In this document: piece after piece, positions 1-10,647 of the stretch
Numbering within the stretch: position 1 is the first letter of the stretch
Layout: each line of letters begins with the position of its first letter
Source: Schizophyllum amplum
Lineage: Eukaryota; Basidiomycota; Agaricomycetes; Agaricales; Schizophyllaceae
DNA: 64,000 nt
Assembly (NCBI GenBank): GCA_007026445.1
Contig: VDMD01000006.1
Span: forward strand, 186,001 to 250,000
Reading direction: 5' to 3'
Program-made: the position numbers and the translations under genes
Notes under the pieces: generated by a model
The model's database searches: none
Seen by the model: the letters and a program-made list of their open reading frames with translations, nothing else
Told to the model about the DNA's origin: nothing

Positions 1-1470
1 TAGCCACCCGCTGCGCCGAACGACTTGGTGAACGTGCCCATGAGGATGTCGACTTCCGAGGGATCGATGTTGAAGTAGTCACAGACACCCCGGCCATGGG
101 GCCCCAGCGCACCGACAGAGTGCGCTTCGTCAACAAAGAGGCTGAACTGGGAACAGTCAGCTCTATTGTTCAGCATCTATTGGGAATGCAGCTCACCTTG
201 TAGCGTTTCTTGAGCTCAAGCATACGCGGAAGGTTGACCATGTCACCTTCCATGCTGTAGAGGCCCTCCACAATGATGAGAATCTTCTTCCACGGTCGGT
301 GCGTCTTCGGCTGGCCTTGACTGATGACTTCCCGCAGAAGCTTCTCCAAAGCCTCCATGTTGTTGTGCTTGAACATGCGGACGTGGGCACCGCTGATGCG
401 GACACCGAAGCGGATAGACGCATGGTTGAGTTCGTCAGAAATAACCAGGCAGCCCTTGCCAACGAGAGCGGGAATAAGACCGGAGTTTGTGGCGAAGCCC
501 ATAGACGACAGGATAGAGTCCTCCTTGCCCACAAAGCGGGCCACAAGGGCCTCCGCCTGCACATGAAGGTCGATCGAACCTCCCTCCATACGCGTTCCTC
601 CGGAGCTGATGCCGTATCGACGGACGGACTCTTCAACGGCGTCGGCGCAGCCACCGCGGGACTGGGCGAAGCCGAGGTAGTTGTAGGAGGCGGTGTTCAA
701 CGTGCGGGTAGTCGTGCCAGTGTACAACATGGTCTCGTTGTAATCCGTGGAGATGCGGTCGATCAGGTTGATGGTGCGGCCGGCGACGCCGACGGCAGGC
801 TGGTTGAAGCATTCCAGCAAGCGAGTCTTCAAACGACGTGTGTAGAACGAATCGAAGTCAGACGTGAGGGGTGCATAGCCCTGTTCGCGCGATCATTAAC
901 ATCTGAGGCAGGCGCGGCAACATGCATAGCACTCACGTTGACGGGTACGAGGTGCTCGTAGGACTTGGGGTAGAAGTGCCTGCCGAAGAAGTCGCGGACG
1001 TGGCCGAGGACGATCAGGAGGAGGTAGGAGATGTAGGTGGTGATCAGGACGAAGTAGGGGGGCTCCATCTCGGGAACACCGTGCACGGAGGGGTCGTGCG
1101 CGGACGTGACCCGGTACTCCTCGTTCGCGCAGTGGCCGAACTCGCTATGCGCGGTCGAGAAGAACTGCTCGGACGTGGGCGGGGAGCGCACGGGATAAAT
1201 GAGGCCGTTGTCTTCGTCGTCCTCGTCCATTGCAGTCCCCGACGACGAGAAGGACGTCGCAGAGGACATGGTGAGCGCAGGGACGGTGCTAGTCGTGCTC
1301 GCTGGGCGCCCCGCTTTGCGGGCGTGGGCGTCTGCCTGTGATACGGCAGAGAGCAGCGAGGCGGCCGACGAGGGGAGAGACTGTGCGCTCTTCTTCCTGA
1401 ACAGAGACTTTCCCGGAGAGGAGGATCGAATGAACGCCATGGGAGACGGGTGAGGCGATCCCGAGGGCAT
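1..1470 (-). CDS. LCB2: Serine palmitoyltransferase subunit 2 (partial, 3' end beyond window)
   Basis: Catalytic PLP-dependent subunit of serine palmitoyltransferase, which condenses serine with palmitoyl-CoA at the ER in the first step of sphingolipid synthesis. Exons read on the minus strand are 1470-937, 880-197 and 146-1, separated by a 56-nt and a 50-nt GT-AG intron. Exon 1 encodes a Ser-rich N-terminus and a membrane segment ([19 protein letters not shown]). Exon 2 encodes the oxoamine-synthase core ([35 protein letters not shown]). Exon 3 has [10 protein letters not shown] and the PLP-lysine motif [12 protein letters not shown] right at the window edge. The C-terminal part is missing only because the window ends. 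A second in-frame ATG 10 codons downstream could also be the start. The family call is firm. Confidence 0.95.
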
Positions 1471-1896
1471 CTCTGTGCGGTGAGCGACAGGAGGTGGACG
1501 ACGACGGCGTGAAGGAAACCACGAATCGAATTTGGCAGCCGACTCCCGAGTGTCCGATTCGTCTACTCCTCTTTACGTGATTTGTTCGCGGTCAGCTTCG
1601 CGCCGCAAGATTTATGGGGTTCGGCAGTTGCCACTTCCCCAGCCGAGGGACGATGTCCGTTTTCTGCCGGAACGCGCGCTTTTTGCTGACCTTGGCGGGG
1701 CAGGATAGAGTCTTGGATGAGACTAAAAGACGCAAGGAAGAGCAACCAACAGGAGGGCTGGCGAACGCGCGAAGAGGGGCTAATCACGTGCGCTGGTGAC
1801 GATCGTATTGAAGTTGAACTTGCCAATTTTAACAGAGACAAACACGAAGCGCCACAGGCAGATCTACACAGATTATGCCAGCGTCCTGCAATAAAA
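1471..1896. other. Intergenic region, LCB2 promoter / ARV1 3' flank
   Basis: The 426 bp between the LCB2 start and the ARV1 stop contain no convincing coding sequence. It should hold the LCB2 promoter and ARV1 terminator. I see no clear TATA box. Confidence 0.5.
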
Positions 1897-3664
1897 TTAT
1901 GGTATGCTGTACGCCAACCACGCTTCCCCCGCTCGCTCGTCGCCCATCCACCCGCTCACTGTGCGCGCCACCGCCGTCTTCGCCGCCCAGCCCACCAAGA
2001 TGGCCGAGGTTGTCGCGAACGGGTTCGCATCTAGAATAACTGGCCAAAAATCTGAGATCAGCAAGCTACACGATCGCCATTGAGTCCGTCAGCGCACCTC
2101 TCAAACCGAAGCCCGCGGACATGCCCCCGAGCACATTGCGCACAACCCATTCCCTGTCCACATTGTCGTCATCCAGCGCGTGAAACACGCGTCGTGCGGC
2201 GTCGCTCGAGCGCAGCACCTCGGGAAGGCCAATCTCGTAATGCTCGACAGGCCCCGCGGCGGACGGCTGCCATATGGTGAGCAGGAACAAGAGAAAGAGC
2301 TTGGTGAGGGAGGAGTAGAACAACGTCAGCGGGACGAGAGAGCAGCTAGATTACAAGTAAGAAAAAATGAGTATAGTGAGCTGAAATGGCGGCCATATGG
2401 ATGGGGACGCACCGGAATTCACGCCGCACGTCGGAGGGCTTGCGTTGGCGAAGCTCGTCAACGGCGTTCAACACTTTCACCGCAAAATAGCAGGAGAAGG
2501 TGATGCCGAGGTGGAAGGCGAATGTTTCTGGAAAGGCAGTCGGCTTTGTTAGAGGCACATTTGTACGTAGGTAGCACTGCTCACCCGCCGCGCACCCAAG
2601 AAATGCCCTCGACAGCGAGAGCACGTTTTCCCGCGTCCATGGAGATTCGTCATACGGCTGCCCCGGGTCTTTGGTGGCACAGTCAGCTATGATTCGAACT
2701 TTGAAGCGGATTCTGAACTCACTAAGGTGGCACCACCGAATGACTGCCATAGGTATGCGTTAGAGACTCGGCGATATCAGGTATATAACGTGTCTTACAG
2801 GCATCTGCAGCGACCAAAGACAGCCCCAGGCGTGCCACGAATTTCCATCTTCTCTGAAAAAGCAGCTCGTTATTCTCCAGACAACACGACAAGGCGCACA
2901 AGTACACGCCTTCTCCCTTTCGGCGTCCGCTGAATAAATGTTTGCATGTCCTCTTCTTGCGAGTTTTCCCCCATCTTTGCCGCCATCTCGTCCCTCGTCC
3001 AGTTCCTCGTCCAAACAGCTGTTCTCTTCTCCTTCCGGCTCCTCCCCCGCTCGCCTCTGCCCGTCTGCCTCTCGCCTTCTCCCCCCCTCTCGCCTCCTCC
3101 CCCCCTCTCGCATCCGCCCCTCCTCCCTCTTCCCCGTCTCCCGCCTCGGCTCCGTCCCGCGGTTATACAACAGGTGCCGGAAGACGCCGCGCTTGAGGAG
3201 GATGAGGTCGAGGACGAGCGCGAGCGTGTCGTGCTCGACGTAGGGGTCGGCGAAGGCGCGGCAACGGGTCTGGTCGGGGCGGGTGAGTGAGATCAGGGGC
3301 GACTTAGTGAGATTGGTTGGGGCGGGTTGGTGAGATTAGGAACGGATGAGTGAGATCAGGGTCGGGTCAGTAAGACTGGGATAGAGGAGAGGCAAAGGGA
3401 GGGGATGCGGACTGGTGACACGGGATGGGAGAGGGAGAGATAGGCGGGGAAGAAACGGAGAGATAGACATGGAGCGGAAGGGTGATAAACAGATGCCAGG
3501 TAAACGGCAGGAATGCAGGCAGCTGAGCGAATAATGGATTAAAGGAAGAAGATAGAGATCAGTTCATGGTTACTCACGCACTGCTCCAGCCGGAGATTGT
3601 ACGCAGACTCGTAGACCGTGTACAGGAATGGTACAGCGGTCGTGCATGTCGTGCAGATCGGCAT
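1897..3664 (-). CDS. ARV1: ARV1 family lipid-homeostasis membrane protein
   Basis: ARV1 is an ER/Golgi membrane protein needed for sterol and sphingolipid distribution and GPI synthesis. The start at 3664 gives the ARV1 N-terminal zinc-ribbon: MPICTTCTT then VYESAYNLRLEQC in exon 1 (3664-3578), and TRCRAFADPYVEHDTLALVL from 3269, so the CxxC pairs are split by an unusually long first intron. Later exons give RRWKFVARLGLSLVAADAFIRWCHL, the segment DPGQPYDESPWTRENVLSL, TFAFHLGITFSCYFAVKVL, LTLFYSSLTKLFLLFLL and, last, ILDANPFATTSAILVGWAAKTA ending in LAYSIP. A charged, low-complexity insert (about 3170-2930) follows the LLYNRG motif; its exact exon limits I could not fix. The gene is tandem with LCB2, another sphingolipid gene. 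Confidence 0.88.
3270..3577 (-). repeat. Long G-rich, repeat-bearing intron 1 of ARV1
   Basis: This 308-nt intron is five to six times longer than its neighbours. Read on the plus strand it contains several diverged copies of a GTGAGTGAGATCAGGG-like unit (clearest near 3282 and 3344) and GGGGCGGGT stretches. The splice sites themselves look normal: GTGAGT donor after LEQC and an AG acceptor before TRCR. Confidence 0.7.
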
Positions 3665-4298
3665 GGCTAGGCCCAATGCCGGGAAAGACGTAGAAGCAAC
3701 GCAGAACAAGCACACGAGAAGAGTACAACTCCGGGGCGCCGAGACGTAGATGCGTCCGGTCAGAGGAAAGTTTGTCGACGCCGACTCCCAAGGCGGTGTA
3801 TGTGGTCAGCCGATTGGGGGTAAACTTGTTAAACAGCAAAAGAGCTCTTTAGATACGGAGAACAATGATGTTTTTGTCTCCTGTGTCTTGAACAACGAAG
3901 CGCTGGACTTCGCTACGAAGTCGTCGAGGGTTGTGTTAAGAGTGGTTTGACCACGTGGTCCTGTCAGCTTCGAAGTTCAACATTCACGTGACTGTCTGAA
4001 AGTCAGTCCAACCTCAGCTGTCGATGCGTAGATGTACAGCTGGGGTTATTCTGAGAAATACAGAGGTGAAAACAGGGATTGAGAGCCAGGATACACGTTT
4101 ACAAAGGTTCTGGAATGCCTACGTCCGATCCATCTGACCATTTTGTTCATTCATGGAAACTACTTTCTCCTTGCCATATTCCTTCTGCTTATCAAGAGAA
4201 AAAGAGTAACGCGCACGAGTCTAGCTAGGCTAAGAGTCAGAATAACCTGAGAGCCGAGCGCGCTGGGAGAAATCGTAGGAGCCGCCGCTGGACTTTAC
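3665..4298. other. Intergenic region with short perfect hairpin
   Basis: No gene is seen in these ~630 bp between ARV1 and the F-box gene, which both read leftward. A short inverted repeat, GACTTCG-CTA-CGAAGTC, lies near 3907-3923. The rest is unremarkable. Confidence 0.5.
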
Positions 4299-5618
4299 CT
4301 AGTATAGAGTACGCAGATCCCAATTCCCCTTCAAATTCGTGGAGAATTGCTCCAGTCTCGCCAGCTCCCTCCCTTCGTGCGTGCATGACTTCGTCCTTGA
4401 GCGCAGCATATCCCGTAGCTCGCCTTCGAAATCGCCATGCACGGACTCTGCGTCGGTATCGACCGTCAGCGCCTTCAGCTGGGGCAGAAGCTCCAGCGAC
4501 GCAATGCGGTCGGCACCCGGGTCGCGCCTGAGCGCGGCTACGACGTACCATGGGTACGTTTCGTATAACCCCTCGAGCGTGAGTCGCGTCAGCGCGGGAA
4601 GCAGGTGGAGACATTCGATGACGCTCTGGGCGGTCGTGTCGTTCGACCAGCGAAACAGAACAAACTCTAGGGACTGTAGCGAGGTGCGCAGGCGCGATTT
4701 TTCCACCAGTGACGCGAAAGACCGTACGTAGGAAGCGCCCAAAGGATGTATCTCGTCGCGCATATAAATTGAGTAACCGAGACTGGCGGAGGTAAGGTTG
4801 GGTGCGATGATGTAGCGCAGCATCTCGCATGTGCTGGAATCCGCGTGGAGCGACGTCAAGGCTGGCAGCAGCCTGTCATGTGTCCTGTGCACGGTCTGGT
4901 GGAAGACATATGAAGCCTGCATGTCAAGGTGCTGCAGATGGGGGCTACAGCTGGCTATGTAATCGATGTAATGTTCAAGAGCACCACCTCTCTGCTCGCA
5001 TCCTCTGAGGCCGCTTTCGAGAAAGAGGCGACGGAGAGACCAAGAGGAGGGCACGAGCAAGGGCAGCCATGACTGGTAGGCGAAGTCGAGGCGCAGAGTA
5101 GACACAGGAGCGTCCTGGAATATGAAGAACGGTGGAAGTTCTTCGTCTTCTTGTGCTATCTCGAGATCTTCCAAGACTGGGAACTGCGCGGGCCATACCA
5201 GTCTTTTCGAAGGCTCGAAATGCACAACGAGACTTTTCCATCGATAGGACTGAGCGCATAGAAGTGTCCACGTTCTCTCGCACCATTCTATAGTCTTGAC
5301 ATTGGGATCGGCCCACCTATCGTCGAGATCCTCGTAGCAGGTCACCAAGATTCGCAGTGGGGCTTGCCCGGATCGCTGTATGTATCGGCGAACGGCGGCC
5401 GCCCAATGCGGCGGAGACTCTACGAGGTCGATGTGGATCGTGGCCCAGATGTGCGGCATACTGTCGGTGGCAATAGTACGCCAGGTTGCGCAAACATCCG
5501 AGAACATGAGTCTCTCATATCCTGTGATCCCAGACCAGCCGCAGTTTGGGAGCGCCAGGTCAAAGATGATGAACAGAAGCTCTGTTGGAAGTCGACATAT
5601 AGGAGATTCGTTAGGCAT
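4299..5618 (-). CDS. F-box domain protein
   Basis: A single uninterrupted 439-aa frame. Residues about 6-50 read as an F-box (ICRLPTELLFIIFDLAL ... FSDVCATWRTIATDSMPHIWATI), the motif that docks substrate adaptors onto SKP1 in SCF ubiquitin ligases. The remainder resembles the degenerate leucine-rich fold of the large agaricomycete F-box family (repeated LPAL/LTRLTLEGL and LPQLKALTVD segments). The substrate is unknown. These genes are numerous and fast-evolving in mushrooms, so no orthology can be assigned. The N-terminal ATG sits directly before the F-box, as is usual in this family. Confidence 0.85.
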   Translation of the reverse strand: MPNESPICRLPTELLFIIFDLALPNCGWSGITGYERLMFSDVCATWRTIATDSMPHIWATIHIDLVESPPHWAAAVRRYIQRSGQAPLRILVTCYEDLDDRWADPNVKTIEWCERTWTLLCAQSYRWKSLVVHFEPSKRLVWPAQFPVLEDLEIAQEDEELPPFFIFQDAPVSTLRLDFAYQSWLPLLVPSSWSLRRLFLESGLRGCEQRGGALEHYIDYIASCSPHLQHLDMQASYVFHQTVHRTHDRLLPALTSLHADSSTCEMLRYIIAPNLTSASLGYSIYMRDEIHPLGASYVRSFASLVEKSRLRTSLQSLEFVLFRWSNDTTAQSVIECLHLLPALTRLTLEGLYETYPWYVVAALRRDPGADRIASLELLPQLKALTVDTDAESVHGDFEGELRDMLRSRTKSCTHEGRELARLEQFSTNLKGNWDLRTLY

Positions 5619-5901
5619 GGGTGCCGCGCTGCGTTGCTCCTCTATGGGGAGTGATAATACTTATGAGATCAGCTTCAACGCTATATTTCGCTTTGGCTGA
5701 ACACAGAGGACGCACCTGGTTCTCGAAAGCGGTGTACTCAAGTAACCACTTGACCTAAGGCCTCCTGATTTGTGCCAGAAATGGAATCGGTGCAAGTGAA
5801 CGAGAAGTTGACGAACGTGGACGTCGGTCGCAGGAAACAAATGCAATTCCGAACTTCGCACAAGGATTTCCTAATTCGGCGCCGGCGCGCTTTGTTCCTT
5901 C

Positions 5902-7189
5902 ATGGCTTCCTCATCATCCTCCCGCGCGCTGAATGCGATCCTCCCTCAGATCGCTGGCTCTCCTTATGAAGCGCATCAGAAAGCGCGCACATTTGCCGCG
6001 CGCTACGTGAAGTCCGGGCAGTTCGACACCGCCATCGATGTGCTCTTCCAGTCCGCCCGTGAGCTGCTGAAGAACGGGCAGGCCGGCAGCGGCGTCGATC
6101 TCGCGGGCTTCATGCTTGAAGTCTACGAGGCAAAGAGTGAAGCGGTGACAGATGAAAGTAGAGGTGCGTCTGATGGCAGTTCGAGCGAGCTATGTTGCTG
6201 AACGCGTCGGGCAGGGCGGGTGACGCAGCTGATTGCGTTGACGGGCGCGGAGGGATCATGGCGAAAGACGCTGATCGACAAGTCGATCGCGTGCGTGCAC
6301 CGTTCCTTGCCACTACTGTAGCTGATACGTGTCTCTTCAGCTGGTCAGCAAAGCACGGCGCGTATCCGTCTGGCGATCCCGATTTGCATCACTACGTCGG
6401 CGCGCTGCTCGTCAAAGGTGAGTTCATTCTTCGTTGCCCTGAGCCCTCGAATGTATACTGACATACCATCAGAGGGCGCATACGATACGGCCGAATCGCA
6501 ACTCCTCACGGCAGGACTCCGTGACAGCGCCCGTTTACTCGCCGAAGCCTATATCCGTTGGATGGAAGCCGGTGGTGAACCCGGCAACTACGCCCTAAAG
6601 GGTGTACTCCCGTGCGTTAGCTTTCTATCATGCTCAGTCAAACATTGACAGTCACATTTCTCTTTCAGCTACCTCCTCAACGGCAACATCCTCGCCGCCC
6701 GTGCCTTCATCACCAAATTCGTATCCCTCCTTCCGCAGTCTGAGCTCATCTCATCGCCACCGCTTCAAGCTGGCGACTCCGTTGAGCTCGTACAGACGAA
6801 GGACGGTCTCATCAATTTCTGCCAGGCAGCGGTACTGTTGTGCCAGCGGGCCAACGGCGACCGGAATAAGGTCATGCGCGAAAGCTGGGTGCGCCTATGT
6901 GGCACCTACCAGAGCCGCGGGGGCGTCCTCGCTCATCCTGAAGTGCGGAAGGTGCGTGATGGTGTAGTGGTGCTCGTATGATAATAGTCATACTCATATC
7001 GTCTGCCAGATATTGAACGATATCGGCGGGTTGTATTTCGCACTTCCGCCCCCGCGTGGGCAGGCGGGAAACCCACTGGGTGACATGATGTCGTCCCTAT
7101 TCGGGGGTGGCACCCCACAGGCTCAGCCAGCGAGGAGGATGCTGGCGCCAGCTCTGCCTTCGCCGGCGGTGCCGCAAGGGTTGGATTAG
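5902..7189 (+). CDS. GET4: GET4-family tail-anchored protein targeting factor
   Basis: Get4 is the cytosolic alpha-solenoid that, with Get5, passes tail-anchored proteins from Sgt2 to the Get3 ATPase for ER insertion. I read six exons: 5902-6163, 6216-6290, 6341-6417, 6473-6611, 6669-6951 and 7010-7189, all with GT-AG borders and a continuous frame. Recognisable Get4 segments are YVKSGQFDTAIDVLFQSA, LLKNGQAGSGVDLAGFMLEVY, DPDLHHYVGALLVKEGAYDTAE, VLPYLLNGNILAARAFI and ILNDIGGLYFALPPP. The protein is ~330 aa, normal for the family, and ends PSPAVPQGLD. Nothing is broken. Confidence 0.93.
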
Positions 7190-7416
7190 CAGACCGTCTC
7201 GGAATCTGGATTGTGATATTGACGGGATATACGCGAAGCACGAGCGATGTGCCCCTGGGCATGTGGCTTTGTATTGCTGCAGATGATGTGTAGGGAATAA
7301 AGCATGGACATTGGAATGTATGCTGCGCAGTTCACAGGCAAGCCGGTATATATGGAGGCTAGATGTAAGAGTAGACGGAATGAAGGTGCAATTCGTATCC
7401 CGAAGGGACATAGATA

Positions 7417-7983
7417 TCAATGACTCCTTCCTTTCCCCTTGGCCACTGTGGTGAATCCCTCGTCATCGACTTCGGGAGCAGGTTTTGGCTGCGATGAGCG
7501 CTGCTGCATAAGTTGCGGTGCTTCGTCTGTCTCCTCTTCGTCGTCTTCATCGTCTTCCCACTCACCCTCTTCATCCGCTGCCCCTGGTTGCACCTGCACC
7601 TGCAATGGCTTCCCCTTCTTCTTCTCCGCGAGCTCCTCGAAGCGGGTGACCGATCGTTCCTCTCCCAGGCGGGTCTCCTCCCACATGCGAACAATGTCCT
7701 TCGCGACCTCCTCCCCGCTACCGTCCTCAATGACCGTGTCGAATTCGTCCTCCATAATCTGGAGCATCATCTCCTCGATGTACTGGTCGTCTGGCGTGTC
7801 GGCCTCCTGCTCGAACGCGTCGACGATCACGCCAGCAAGCCAGGTGCGCTTCTCTCCCGCCTTGGGTCCTCCCCAGTTCTCTTGTACCGCGACGCGAAGG
7901 TCCTCCCAGACCGCCAGTCGTGCGATCACTCCCCTGGCAAAGAGGACGCTCGAGGGCGCGGGGGCAGCGGTTGTGTTGTCCAT
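7417..7983 (-). CDS. TSR2: Pre-rRNA-processing protein TSR2 homologue
   Basis: A single-exon 188-aa acidic protein. Tsr2 is the chaperone that escorts ribosomal protein eS26 (Rps26) into the nucleus and onto pre-40S particles. The N-terminal half has the Tsr2 core: FARGVIARLAVWEDLRVAVQ-ENWGG, WLAGVIVDAF, and YIEEMMLQIMEDEFDTVIEDGS with VRMW(EE)T. The C-terminus is strongly acidic (GEWEDDEDDEEETDE) and ends VDDEGFTTVAKGKGRSH, typical of the family. The frame stays open upstream, but the ATG at 7983 is the start that fits the family length. It is divergent from GRC3, 162 bp away. Confidence 0.9.
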   Translation of the reverse strand: MDNTTAAPAPSSVLFARGVIARLAVWEDLRVAVQENWGGPKAGEKRTWLAGVIVDAFEQEADTPDDQYIEEMMLQIMEDEFDTVIEDGSGEEVAKDIVRMWEETRLGEERSVTRFEELAEKKKGKPLQVQVQPGAADEEGEWEDDEDDEEETDEAPQLMQQRSSQPKPAPEVDDEGFTTVAKGKGRSH

Positions 7984-8145
7984 GATTATCGTAGGACTCC
8001 GGAGGATGATGATGATGATGATGATGATGATTGTATCCAAAGAGGAAGGCTTTGTTTTCTCAACCGGCCCGGTTGGCAAAATTCGATCGCGTTCTTGTTC
8101 AGTGATTTGAGTGATCGTGGGAACTTGTACTTCACAAGATCCGCC
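7984..8145. promoter_or_regulatory. Shared TSR2/GRC3 intergenic promoter with (GAT)9 microsatellite
   Basis: Only 162 bp separate the divergent start codons of TSR2 and GRC3, so both promoters must overlap here. A perfect GAT trinucleotide run of nine units lies at about 8005-8031. No TATA box is evident. Bidirectional use is inferred from the layout only. Confidence 0.6.
8005..8031 (+). repeat. (GAT)9 microsatellite
   Basis: A pure trinucleotide run in the TSR2-GRC3 intergenic region, 22-48 bp upstream of the TSR2 start. It is likely length-polymorphic. Confidence 0.9.
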
Positions 8146-10564
8146 ATGCTCAGTGCGTTCGCGGCAAGGAAGGCGGCCCTTGCACAGGACAACAAAGGGG
8201 GGACGAGCAAGACAACAGGGATAAAACAGGATGGGGTAGAGAAAGCCAAGGCAACGCTTTTCTCGAAAATACAAGAGAAAGCACCCAAGCCGGCATCCTC
8301 AAACGGAGCTGCCCCGCGGTCCGCTAAGCGGCCTTCATCTCGCGTTGTGGAGTTCGCAACGCCTAGGAAGAAGAAGCGGAGTAGCAGGCCATCTGGCGCT
8401 GCTGCCGGCTCGCCTGCAGATGTGTTCGGGCAACAGGACGACATGATCATCGTTTCTCCGGACTCGGATTCAGAAGACGATTCGGAGGCTCCTGACCCCG
8501 AAGTCATCGCGAACGTCTCGCCGGATGATGCTCCCTTGGTACCCCGAGCTTGGTCTCCGAGTGCGCCTGCAGTAGAGGACGGCATGCCTATACCCGCCGC
8601 CACTCTGCCTCCGGAAATCCTTTGCACATACGAACCCGTCCTCGACCAAAACATATTTCTAGTCGAACCAGAAGAGCTCACAATTGGCGGGTTTGTCTCT
8701 TCAGGTGGCTCGTGTGCACTGCTGGTCCTCGACGAGGGCGCCACGGCTTGCTTCGTCGGGAATTACTACCTTAGCATTATTCGTGGCGCTATCACTATGG
8801 CGGGGACTCATCTGCGGGCTTCTATCCATGCGCACAGAGTTTTTGCGCCGACTTCTTCTCCCCTGCCCGTCATCGCGGCAGTCGCGAGCGACGGCCCTAC
8901 CATGCCCGTGCCCTCTCGGCTACAAGGCATCCTGGCTGGCGATTCCTGCGTCATACTACTACAGTCCTTGACAACGGGCGTAGAAGGGTTGCAAAGGATA
9001 TGTCAACGCTTCGACGGCATGTTCTCACCCCGGGGTCCGTCGCGACTCGTTCCTGGGTTTCGCGATCTTCACGTTGTGCGTCCTCGGCAGTCTATGCTCT
9101 CCGATACGTCGCTAACTCATGTTGTAAAGATCCACGAGCCAAGTAGGGATTTAGAAGTGTTGTCACTGCCCCCTACGTGGTCGTCAGCTATGGACGGAGT
9201 CCTGGCAGCAAATTCGACCGTCACGCTCGTGAAGGGCCCGAAAAAATGCGGAAAAAGCACCACTGTTCGCACGTTGATGAACAAGCATCTCGAGAAGTGC
9301 GTTTCAGACGTGTTCGACTGTACATTCTCTCACAAGACTACCACAGACATCGCCGAGTTGCTGTTTTGGAATGCGACTTGGGCCAGTCTGAGTTCACTCC
9401 CGCCGGCATGGTTGCCCTAAACGTGATCTCACGACCCCTATTTGGTGAGTACTGTTTTCCCGAGTCTCTGACGTCTCCTCACTCGAGACAGGGCCGCCTT
9501 TCACTCATCCAACGATCCCCTACCGAGCGCACTTTATTGGAGAGACGACAGCGAAATCCTCTCCGTCCCATTACCTCGTGGCCATTGAGGCTCTCATGGA
9601 GACCTATCGCCTCGATATCCGGATGCCCGCTCTCGAAGACGAGGACGAGGACGAAGATGACGAGCGCATCTCCGACCACATACCGTTAATCGTCAACACT
9701 ATGGGCTGGACGAAGGGCCTCGGCGCCGACCTTCTGCGCCGCCTTGAGGACCTGATCCAGCCCACGCACATCCTCGAATTCCAAACGGCGACCTCGGACG
9801 CAGATTGGCCCCGCGCAACCGCATCACCCCCTCCCCCGGATCGCCTTTACACCAGCAAGACGTACCAGCTTCAGCCCGTCCCCTCTCTCACAGCCGATTC
9901 GTTCACTGCCGCCGACCATCGTGCCCTTTCTATCCTCTCTTACTTCCACGCCGAGTTCCCCGACGTCGCTCGAGAGGACGAATCGGCGGCCTTCAAGCAA
10001 CGGACCGCGCTAACATGGCATACGGCTCGCCCGCTCGTCGCACAGCTGCCATATGAAGTGGAGTGTGCACAGGCGGTGGATGCGGTCGTACTGATCGGGG
10101 CAGGCGCGGAGGACGTCATTCAAAGCGAGGCCACATGCGTGCTCAATGGGGCTCTCGTCGGCTTGGTCTCTTGCGAGACTGGCGTGCTCGACGTTGTTGC
10201 TGGCGACGACGCCCTCGCATCCACTGACCCGACAGATATATCGTACTTCCCGTGCAATACCCCCCCTCCACCTGCCACATCGCACTGTGTTGGCCTGGCG
10301 CTGGTGCGCGCGGTGTCTCCGGGCACGCCGCGGGTGCTGCAGGTTCTGACGCCCGTGTCTGGGGCACAGTTGGCAGATGCGCGAGTGCTAGTGAAGGGCA
10401 GCATGGAACTCCCGATCTGGGGGATGCTGGATTGGACGGACGAGGAAAGGGTGGCGGGCATTGAGAAAGACAAGGTGCCGTATCTGCAGTGGGGCAAGGG
10501 AGACGGGATCGGCGCGGAGAGACGGCGGGTACGACGAAATCTCATGCGGAAGGCGCAGAGCTAG
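8146..10564 (+). CDS. GRC3: Polynucleotide 5'-hydroxyl-kinase GRC3 (Clp1/NOL9 family)
   Basis: Grc3/NOL9 phosphorylates RNA 5'-OH ends and, with Las1, processes ITS2 of pre-rRNA in the nucleolus. Exons are 8146-9296, 9347-9444 and 9492-10564. The N-terminal ~150 residues are basic then acidic and Ser-rich, with a nuclear-localisation-like TPRKKKRSS. The kinase has a Walker A GPKKCGKST (about residue 364), then VAVLECDLGQSEFTPAG and LNVISRPLFGPPFTHP, the hallmark Clp1/Grc3 segments. HYLVAIEALMETYRL and PLIVNTMGWTKGLGADLL follow. An acidic run (EDEDEDEDDE) interrupts the kinase core. The C-terminus is intact and ends just before the convergent hydrolase gene. Confidence 0.93.
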
Positions 10565-10647
10565 GTTTGTCGCTTCTCTTACAGAGTCTACGCAAACAAT
10601 CTCATCATGCCATTTGTAGGTATTGTACTGTACATAGGAGGGATGTT

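Noticed and set aside
299..961. Long plus-strand frames across 1-1450
   Set aside because: They are antisense to LCB2 exons, whose minus-strand reading has clear family motifs and splice sites.
2938..3196. Three overlapping plus-strand Ser/Pro/Leu-rich frames
   Set aside because: They reflect a pyrimidine-rich low-complexity tract that is the complement of the ARV1 charged insert.
7513..8145. Apparent ~210-codon N-terminal extension of GRC3
   Set aside because: The frame is open by chance antisense to TSR2. GRC3 itself starts at 8146, where the family-like N-terminus begins.
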